Assembly (NCBI GenBank): GCA_903846015.1 | Contig: CAIMZS010000251.1 | Location: 1 to 39,810, forward strand | Source of the DNA: an uncultured Anaerolineae bacterium | Lineage (GTDB): Bacteria; Chloroflexota; Anaerolineae; Anaerolineales; Villigracilaceae | Length of the DNA: 39,810 nucleotides | Reading direction: 5' to 3' | Part shown: positions 33,502 to 39,810 of the stretch, piece after piece | Position numbering within the stretch: the first letter of the stretch is position 1 | Layout of the letters: each line of letters starts with the position of its first letter | Notes under the pieces: model-generated | Seen by the model: the letters and a program-made list of their open reading frames with translations, nothing else | Told to the model about the DNA's origin: nothing | The model's database searches: none | Position numbers and translations under genes: made by a program

Positions 33502-34191
33502 TTAGTTCTGTATTTCGGAACGTGTTTTTTTCAGCGCAATCACAATTTGCCACGGGCGCAGTAAATATCCCAGCGGCCAGGTAATAATGTGAACCAGGCG
33601 GGAAAATGCAAACGCCAGGGCGAGTAAGAAGAAGTTGAAAACGTGCAATTTAATGGTGATGGGCAGCGGAGCCAGCGGGGCGGCATTTGGGCGTAAGGTC
33701 AGGATTGACCATATATAGGGGGTAAAGATGCCCGTGAACCAATAAGATCCCCAGCGGTAATACATCGAAACGATACCACCGGTTATCAGTGAGAGCAGGA
33801 TGAGGCCGATAACAACATAATCCATCGGTGTGCTGACCATACGGATACGTGCCACGCTCACCCTTCGCCAGAGTAGAATTATCATCCCAAGCGTGGCCCA
33901 GATACCCAGTGCAATACCTGTGATTTCAAGCAAGTAGAGGCGCAAGGGTTCCTGGTTCCATAGCAAAATACTCTGTGGAATGAAGATGGCAATGAGATGA
34001 CCGGTTAAAATGATGGTAATTCCCCAATGGAAGGAGATCGAACCCCAATATAACCAGCGGTGTTCCAAGAGTTGGGATGAGAGGCTCGAAATACTAAAGG
34101 GGCGATAGATCGAACGGTAGATGGTAACAATGATGGCGCAGAATAACGCCACGTATGGGAAAATCACAAAGAGCAGGGTGTTCCAATCCAT
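33502..34191 (-). CDS. narI: Respiratory nitrate reductase gamma subunit (di-haem cytochrome b)
   Basis: The 229-residue membrane subunit carries electrons from quinol through two b-haems to NarH. Five membrane segments are visible and all four haem-ligand histidines are kept: His55 (SFHWG), His65 (LTGHL), His183 (KLHVFN) and His201 (LVHIITWP). Length matches E. coli NarI. It lies 14 nt after narJ in the operon. Confidence 0.95.
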   Translation of the reverse strand: MDWNTLLFVIFPYVALFCAIIVTIYRSIYRPFSISSLSSQLLEHRWLYWGSISFHWGITIILTGHLIAIFIPQSILLWNQEPLRLYLLEITGIALGIWATLGMIILLWRRVSVARIRMVSTPMDYVVIGLILLSLITGGIVSMYYRWGSYWFTGIFTPYIWSILTLRPNAAPLAPLPITIKLHVFNFFLLALAFAFSRLVHIITWPLGYLLRPWQIVIALKKTRSEIQN

Positions 34192-34205
34192 GTTGCCTCC
34201 ACAGG

Positions 34206-34709
34206 TTAGATTTTCACAGGTTGGTTTTGAAAGGCGGCCAGCACTGCATCGAACATAAGAATGTAGGGATTATGGGCATCTTTTTCACGCAGAACTGTTG
34301 TCATGCGCTTGAGCGCGGGCTCGAAGTTTTCCAGCAAATCCGGGATTGGGCAGGCCGATGCCTCTATGTAGCGCAGTACCGGAACGATGTGATCTGGTAG
34401 TTCGCCTTCTGGGTCAATATCCAGTTCGGACATGGCGCGGTTCAACTTTGCCATAAACTCACCGCGTTGATAACTCTCGCCCCAGGTTTGAAAACCAATG
34501 TAAGGCGCAGCAGCCGGGTTGAGGTCAAGTGTGTGGGTATAAAGTTCTTCCCATTCGGCGATGGATAATGCGCGGATTTTTGTGATAAAAGCCGCCAGGT
34601 GTTTTTTGGCAGGATTTTTCCCTGTCGAAGTCAAACCGATCTCCAATTGTTCAAGCAGCCCTGGTTCTGGGTAGCAAAAAGCTTCAGCCAATAAGTTGTA
34701 GATGCTCAT
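34206..34709 (-). CDS. narJ: Nitrate reductase assembly chaperone NarJ
   Basis: The 167-residue protein is a helical TorD/NarJ-type chaperone (YNLLAEAFCYPEPGLLEQLE, PYIGFQTWGESYQRGEFM, PDHIVPVLRYIEA), shorter than E. coli NarJ (236 aa). NarJ binds the NarG N-terminus and guides Mo-cofactor and Fe-S insertion before membrane docking. Its ATG overlaps the narH stop by 1 nt (TGATG). Confidence 0.9.
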   Translation of the reverse strand: MSIYNLLAEAFCYPEPGLLEQLEIGLTSTGKNPAKKHLAAFITKIRALSIAEWEELYTHTLDLNPAAAPYIGFQTWGESYQRGEFMAKLNRAMSELDIDPEGELPDHIVPVLRYIEASACPIPDLLENFEPALKRMTTVLREKDAHNPYILMFDAVLAAFQNQPVKI

Positions 34710-36232
34710 CAGTCACCTCGCCTGGGAGGCTGAACAAACCCAAAACCTGTTTCGCCCTTGTGTGTCAGAGGGTCATTCCAGGATTCGACCGCCATTTCGC
34801 GGTGGTATGGTGGTAAAACAAATCGTTCTGGAACAGTGGGGATGGTTGTTAATTTGTAGATGGCATCTGCTTCTGCTGTGTTGAGCCCGACATCAGCCAG
34901 AAGTTGGATGGTGGCAGCATCTACATTTTGGTCAACTGTCTTGCGGCGCATGTAAATCCGGACGGCATAAATTTTCCGCAGGATATGACGAATGGTGTCC
35001 TCGTTTCCAACGCTAAAAAGGTTGGCGAGATATTTTACGGGGAGCCGGGCCTGGTCCAGGTTATTGAATAATTCAAAATCTTGCTGTGGGTCGTCCAGGT
35101 TAAGGCGCACACTGCCATCTTGCATACTGCTCATTACGGGTGAAAGCGGTGGAATGTAGAACATCATAGCCATGGTGCGATATTCCAGGTGCAAGGGTAG
35201 GGCAATTTTCCAGACTTTGGCAAACTTGTAAATAGGGCTGTTTTGAGCCGCTTTGATCCAACCATCGTCGATATCATTGGCTTGAGCGGCAGCAATCACT
35301 GCCGGGTCGAACGGGTCCAGAATCGTGTCCATGAAGGCATCCACTAATTTCTCATCTGGGACGATTGCTGCAGCAGGGATACGATCGGCATCGTAGAGTA
35401 GGACGCCCATATAACGAATACGCCCAACGCAAGAATGGGCACAGGCAGGGGCTTGCCCAGTTTCCATGCGCGGGAAGCAGAGAATGCACTTCTCGGATTT
35501 TCCAGTGTTCCAGTTGTAAAAAACCTTTTTGTAAGGGCAGGCTGCAACACACATGCGCCATGCCCGGCATTGGTTTTCGTTTACCAGAACTATGCCGTCT
35601 TCGGCGCGTTTGTAAATTGCGCCGGATGGGCAAGCCGCTACGCAGGCAGGATTCAGGCAGTGGTTGCAAATTCGTGGCATGTAGTTGAAAACCACGCGAT
35701 CGATCTCATCCATGGATGCGTTGACTTCTGGCGATAATCCCTGACGATTGGGGTCATTGCGAGCGTAAAGATTGGAGCCACCCAGATCGTCGTCCCAATT
35801 GGGACCGGATTCAATATGTAACGGCTTCCCGGTTATCATTGAAATCGGAATAGCTGTAGGCTGGTTTTTACTTTCAGGGGCGTCAAATAAATCAGCATAA
35901 CGAAAGGTGAAAGGCTCGTAATAATCTTCCAGGCTGGGTAAGGCCGGATTATAGTAAAGATTTGCCAGCGCCTGTATGCGGTTTTGCAAGCGCAATTTAA
36001 TTTTGTCAGGCTCGCCATAACCTTTTTCAAAACTCCAACCACCTTTAAAGTGATCCTGATTTTCCCATTGCGTCGGGTAACCGGTGCCTGGGCGGGTTTC
36101 GACATTATTCCACCACATATATTCGGCGCCTTTGCGGTCGGTCCATAAATTTTTGCAGGCAATCGAACAAGTGTGGCAGCCAATGCATTTATCCAAATGA
36201 AAGAGCATACTCATGTGTGCGCGTACATTCAT
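34709..36232 (-). CDS. narH: Respiratory nitrate reductase beta subunit (Fe-S)
   Basis: The 507-residue subunit has four cysteine clusters. The first is C16-C19-C22-C26 (DKCIGCHTCSIACKNLW). Another is CRAWRMCVAACP, in which Trp replaces the usual Cys, as in the [3Fe-4S] site of E. coli NarH. The remaining motifs are CNHCLNPACVAACPSGA and KCILCFPR. It relays electrons from NarI to NarG on the membrane side of the complex. AGGAG precedes the ATG by 8 nt. Gap to narG is 11 nt. Confidence 0.97.
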   Translation of the reverse strand: MNVRAHMSMLFHLDKCIGCHTCSIACKNLWTDRKGAEYMWWNNVETRPGTGYPTQWENQDHFKGGWSFEKGYGEPDKIKLRLQNRIQALANLYYNPALPSLEDYYEPFTFRYADLFDAPESKNQPTAIPISMITGKPLHIESGPNWDDDLGGSNLYARNDPNRQGLSPEVNASMDEIDRVVFNYMPRICNHCLNPACVAACPSGAIYKRAEDGIVLVNENQCRAWRMCVAACPYKKVFYNWNTGKSEKCILCFPRMETGQAPACAHSCVGRIRYMGVLLYDADRIPAAAIVPDEKLVDAFMDTILDPFDPAVIAAAQANDIDDGWIKAAQNSPIYKFAKVWKIALPLHLEYRTMAMMFYIPPLSPVMSSMQDGSVRLNLDDPQQDFELFNNLDQARLPVKYLANLFSVGNEDTIRHILRKIYAVRIYMRRKTVDQNVDAATIQLLADVGLNTAEADAIYKLTTIPTVPERFVLPPYHREMAVESWNDPLTHKGETGFGFVQPPRRGD

Positions 36233-36243
36233 GGCTCAGTCTC

Positions 36244-39200
36244 CTAGAATTTCACGTTTTCCACTTTTCTTACAAAGACATTCGTGTCGCGGTTCACGCC
36301 GGTAGGTCCCCAATAGTTGAATGCATAGGTGAACTGGGCATAGCCACCAGCCATCAACACAGGTTTGAGCCTGGCGCGGGTGATAGAGTTGTTCATACCA
36401 GCTCGTATACCGGTTAATGGTGATATGGGGATGCCAATCGTCCGTTCTGTAGCATGGTAGACAAATACAGTACCACTAGGAATGCGGGCCGAGACATTAC
36501 AGCGTTGGACAAAAACGCCATTGTCATTGAATAATTCCACCCAGTCGTTATCTTGAATTCCAAGTTCAGCTGCATCCTTATCATTCAACCAAATAGGGTA
36601 GCCGCCGCGTGAAAGAGTCATCATGCGGTGATTATCCGAATAAGTGGAATGGATACTCCACTTGCCATGCGGGGTGATGTAATTCATTAATTTGCCCTGT
36701 TGTAAAGCCTGGGTGACCTGGGTCTCATCTAACATGGCATGGTCGGGACGCGGTTTGTAGGTGGGTAGATGTTCGCCCCATTGCAAATAAATCTCGTGAT
36801 CGAGATAAAAGTGTTGACGCCCACTTAATGTCCGCCAGGGGATTAATTCTTCAACATTAAGTGTGAAAGGCGAATAAGCGCGACCTTTGTTGATACTTGC
36901 AGACCAGGTTGGCGTGGTCAAGACGCGGCGCGGCTGCGCGATCAAATCCGCGAAAGAATAACGCACCGAGCGTGTTCCTTCGGCAAGATGTACCAGGCTG
37001 CGGCCTGTTTTGTGTTCTTCTTCGACAAAAGCGCGATAGGCCAATTCACCATTTGTTACCGGGTCGAGACGTAAGATCGTATCCACCACTTCACGGGATT
37101 CTTCCAGGCTGGGGTAGGATTTGCCTTTATACTCACGGCCTTGTTCCCTGGCGAGCGCCTGGTATTCATCAGCCACAGGTATTTTTAGACCGTGTGCGGC
37201 AACACCATTTTCTTCAACGCCTGGGCCGAGGCTGATCATCATTTCGTAGATCTGAGTGTAATCACGTTCTACCACACGAAATTTAGGCATCGTCTTGCCA
37301 GGGATCGGCTCGGCTTCACCTTTCTTCCAGTCGAGGACACTGGTTTGTGAAACTTCATCCGGGGTATCATGCTGAAGCGGGATGGCAACCAGATCGCGCA
37401 CTGGATTGGGCAGATGGACTTTGGCCAATTCGCTGACTTTTTGCGCGATGGTTTTAAAGATGTCCCAATCGCTTTTTGATTCCCAGGCGGGGGGTACGGC
37501 TGCCTGCATCGGGTTAATAAAAGTATGTAGATCGGTTGAATTCAGGTCGGTTTTTTCGTACCAGGTTGCAGCTGGCAGAACGATGTCTGAGTACAGTGCC
37601 GAAGTGTCCATCCGGAAGTTAAGGTCGACCACCAGATCAATTTTTCCAGTTGGAGCTTCGGGGCGGTATTTCACCTCATTTACATAGCCTTCGGCCATTT
37701 CTTTGGCATCCATATTGGTATGAGTGCCGAGGTAGTGTTTCATCATGTACTCGTGACCCTTCATACTGGTGCCGATGGCGTTTCCGCGCCAGATAAACCA
37801 CAAGCGTGGCCAATTTTCTGGAGCATCCGGATCTTCTACTGCAAATTGAAGCTTATCCTGTTTCAACTGGTTGACTACATATTGGATAACTTCCGCTTCA
37901 GATTTTGCGCCGCTGGCTTCAGCTTCTTTAACTATCTCAAGCGAACTTTTGTTGAATTGTGGGAAGAAAGGAAGCCAACCCTGGCGAACAGCGCGCACCT
38001 GATAGTCAATGGTGTGTTCTTTTTTCTTTTCTCCTGGTAGGCTGTCATAAGCTGTGAAACCGCGCTCGTAGCGCCATTGATCCGTATGTACATAATGGAA
38101 TGATGGCGTATTCTGTTGCCGGTTGGGAAGTTTCCAGTCGGAGGCAAAAGCAATGGAGCCCCAAGAAGCGTGGTTGGCAAGTTTCTCTTGTCCGACATAA
38201 TGAGCCAGGCCACCACCATTCACACCAACCGAACCTGTCAGCATAAGGGCTACGATTGCAGAGCGATAAAGGAGGTTGTTGTGATACCAGTGATTTGCCC
38301 CCGCTCCAATGATGACAAGGTTCTTACCATTGGTTTTCTCGGCGTTGATTGCCCATTCGCGGGCATAACGCAGGCATGTGTCGCGGTGGATGCCGCTGAA
38401 TTTTTCCTGCCAGGCCGGAGTGTAGCAACTTTCATCTTCGTAAGAGGTCGGGTAATCGCCAGCAAAACCGCGGCCAACGCCGAATTGTGCCATTGTCAAA
38501 TCGAAAACGGTCGTGACCGTAATTTTTCCGCGGCTGGTTTCAATTGTTCGCACAGGAACGCCGCGCATCTGCACTGTGCCCCCGGCAAAATCATCGCATT
38601 CGATCTGAACAACATCATCGTGCTTTTCTACGAAGGATAATTCGGGATCGAGATCTTCATTCGTAACCCCGTCTTTCATTTCGAGATTCCATTTACCCTT
38701 TTGGGTTTGCCATCGAAACCCAATCGTACCTTTGGGCATACGCGGGCGATCGGAATTTTTGTCCCACAGCAGCATCTTCCAATCACCCTGCTCTTCGTCC
38801 TGGTACGCTTTGAGCAAGTTGGCGCGCGCGTATTTGCCAGGGCGAGCCGCCTCAATCTGTACCAGGAAAGGCATGTCTGTATATTTTTTTACATAGTCTA
38901 CAAAATAAGGAACCTGTCGATCAACATAATATTCTTTCAAAATGACATGATTGACTGCCATCCAGAAAGCGGTGTCCTGTCCAGGGTGAAGAGGGATCCA
39001 GTAATCGGCATATTTGGCTGCCTGAGAAAAATCAGGCGAAAAGACGGTCAATTTTGCGCCAGCATGCCGCACTTCGGAGATGAAGTGAGTATCAGGTGTG
39101 CGAGTCATATTGATATTTGCGCCCATGATGGCGATGAAGCGGGCGTTATACCAATCTGCTGATTCGTGTACATCAGTTTGTTCACCCCAAATTTCGGGGC

Positions 39201-39810
39201 TGGCGGGTGGCAAATCGCAATACCAGTCATAGAATGACATGGCAACCGCACCCATCAGTGTCATCAGGCGCGAACCAGCCGCATAGGAAATCTGTGACAT
39301 GGCTGGAATGGGCGAAAAGCCGTTGATCCTGTCTGGGCCGTATTTTTTTATGGTATGGATGATCGAGGCGGCTATCATTTCCTTTGCTTCGGCCCACTTA
39401 ATCCGGCGGAAACCGCCCTTGCCTCGTGCCTGTTGATACAGAGTTCTCTTTTCAGGGTCGTTAACAATAGATTCCCAGGCTGCAACCGGGTCGGCATGTT
39501 CCTTGCGGGCTTCCCGCCACAATCCTAACAAGGCGCCACGGCTATAAGGGAACTTGACTCGGATTGGGCTGTACAGGTACCAGGAGAATGAAATACCTCG
39601 CTGGCAGCCGCGCGGCTCATAGGGCGGCAGGCCTTCCTCCAAAAGAGGGTAGTCGGTTGCCTGGAGCTCCCAGGTTACAATGCCGTCTTTTACGAAGACT
39701 TCCCACGAGCAAGACCCGGTGCAATTGACACCATGCGTGGCGAGCACTCGGCCACAAGAGGTGGCCAAAGCGACAGCCACGAAGACGGTCGCTCCCACGG
39801 TGGTCCAATA
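36244..39810 (-). CDS. narG: Respiratory nitrate reductase alpha subunit, 5' end beyond window
   Basis: More than 1180 residues are visible and the frame stays open to the edge. The catalytic subunit reduces nitrate at a bis-MGD Mo centre. The FS0 cluster ligands are present ([12 protein letters not shown] and EPRGCQRG) and the Mo-ligand Asp is in [12 protein letters not shown]. The C-terminal [10 protein letters not shown] and [15 protein letters not shown] segments are typical of NarG and NxrA. The last GTG start before the edge (39798) is not reliable. The residues just before THGVNC are hydrophobic ([16 protein letters not shown]) instead of the usual aromatic, charged W...DKVVRS segment. 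A true start, a signal peptide or an assembly artefact cannot be decided here. Confidence 0.95.
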   Translation of the reverse strand, partial: YWTTVGATVFVAVALATSCGRVLATHGVNCTGSCSWEVFVKDGIVTWELQATDYPLLEEGLPPYEPRGCQRGISFSWYLYSPIRVKFPYSRGALLGLWREARKEHADPVAAWESIVNDPEKRTLYQQARGKGGFRRIKWAEAKEMIAASIIHTIKKYGPDRINGFSPIPAMSQISYAAGSRLMTLMGAVAMSFYDWYCDLPPASPEIWGEQTDVHESADWYNARFIAIMGANINMTRTPDTHFISEVRHAGAKLTVFSPDFSQAAKYADYWIPLHPGQDTAFWMAVNHVILKEYYVDRQVPYFVDYVKKYTDMPFLVQIEAARPGKYARANLLKAYQDEEQGDWKMLLWDKNSDRPRMPKGTIGFRWQTQKGKWNLEMKDGVTNEDLDPELSFVEKHDDVVQIECDDFAGGTVQMRGVPVRTIETSRGKITVTTVFDLTMAQFGVGRGFAGDYPTSYEDESCYTPAWQEKFSGIHRDTCLRYAREWAINAEKTNGKNLVIIGAGANHWYHNNLLYRSAIVALMLTGSVGVNGGGLAHYVGQEKLANHASWGSIAFASDWKLPNRQQNTPSFHYVHTDQWRYERGFTAYDSLPGEKKKEHTIDYQVRAVRQGWLPFFPQFNKSSLEIVKEAEASGAKSEAEVIQYVVNQLKQDKLQFAVEDPDAPENWPRLWFIWRGNAIGTSMKGHEYMMKHYLGTHTNMDAKEMAEGYVNEVKYRPEAPTGKIDLVVDLNFRMDTSALYSDIVLPAATWYEKTDLNSTDLHTFINPMQAAVPPAWESKSDWDIFKTIAQKVSELAKVHLPNPVRDLVAIPLQHDTPDEVSQTSVLDWKKGEAEPIPGKTMPKFRVVERDYTQIYEMMISLGPGVEENGVAAHGLKIPVADEYQALAREQGREYKGKSYPSLEESREVVDTILRLDPVTNGELAYRAFVEEEHKTGRSLVHLAEGTRSVRYSFADLIAQPRRVLTTPTWSASINKGRAYSPFTLNVEELIPWRTLSGRQHFYLDHEIYLQWGEHLPTYKPRPDHAMLDETQVTQALQQGKLMNYITPHGKWSIHSTYSDNHRMMTLSRGGYPIWLNDKDAAELGIQDNDWVELFNDNGVFVQRCNVSARIPSGTVFVYHATERTIGIPISPLTGIRAGMNNSITRARLKPVLMAGGYAQFTYAFNYWGPTGVNRDTNVFVRKVENVKF

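Noticed and set aside
36897-39162. Several plus-strand frames of 100-170 codons inside narG
   Set aside because: They are antisense shadows of narG with no independent signals.

Overview
The window looks like a chromosomal segment of an uncultured or poorly characterised bacterium, most plausibly Chloroflexota (Anaerolineae-like). This rests on the overall gene mix (paired TIGR03960 radical SAM and DUF2344 proteins, class I FBPase, methylmalonyl-CoA epimerase, KimA-like permease, FmdE-type protein, Nar operon) and on frequent TATAAT -10 boxes. It is an inference, not a phylogenetic result. There is no CRISPR array, no insertion sequence, no tRNA and no rRNA. The one RNA gene is tmRNA (ssrA).

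Layout. 1-1635: C-terminal part of a formate dehydrogenase alpha subunit, cut by the window edge. 1636-2467: gene-poor, decayed stretch with a frameshifted sugar nucleotidyltransferase remnant. 2468-3478: pseB-like dehydratase without its usual partners. 3501-4190: convergent GntR/FCD regulator. 4585-5487: tyrosine-recombinase-fold protein that has lost nearly all catalytic residues. 5502-7290: mce-tilS pair on the minus strand. 7683-9587: htpG. 9662-11572: GH13 glycosidase. 11652-12050: ssrA. 12098-15679: minus-strand operon of radical SAM protein, DinB/ClbS-like protein, membrane protein and DUF2344 protein. 15757-18273: pgm and aldo/keto reductase. 18765-19754: class I FBPase. 19790-20947: DNA-modification/repair type radical SAM-HhH protein. 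20982-21483: gene-free stretch with repeats and a perfect hairpin. 21484-24243: KimA-like permease and a CruF/DUF422-like membrane protein. 24532-29839: dipeptide-type ABC transporter operon (lipoprotein, amidohydrolase, two permeases, no ATPases). 29778-39810: minus-strand respiratory nitrate reductase cluster narG-narH-narJ-narI-narK1-(50-aa membrane protein)-narK2-fmdE, with narG running off the right edge.

How it works together. The nar cluster is a self-contained nitrate respiration module: two NarK-type carriers, a catalytic Mo/Fe-S dimer (NarGH), the NarJ chaperone, and the di-haem NarI with all four haem-ligand histidines. The FmdE-family protein at its end suggests a link to Mo/W cofactor metabolism, which is inference. 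Formate dehydrogenase at the other edge could supply electrons. pgm, FBPase and the GH13 enzyme indicate glucan and gluconeogenic carbon handling.

Items most worth a second look: the catalytically dead recombinase with a palindrome at its promoter; the unannotated 50-aa membrane protein between the two narK genes; the FmdE protein attached to the nar operon; the unusual N-terminus of NarG; apparent leaderless promoters in front of both radical SAM genes; and the perfect hairpin in the 21 kb gene-free region.
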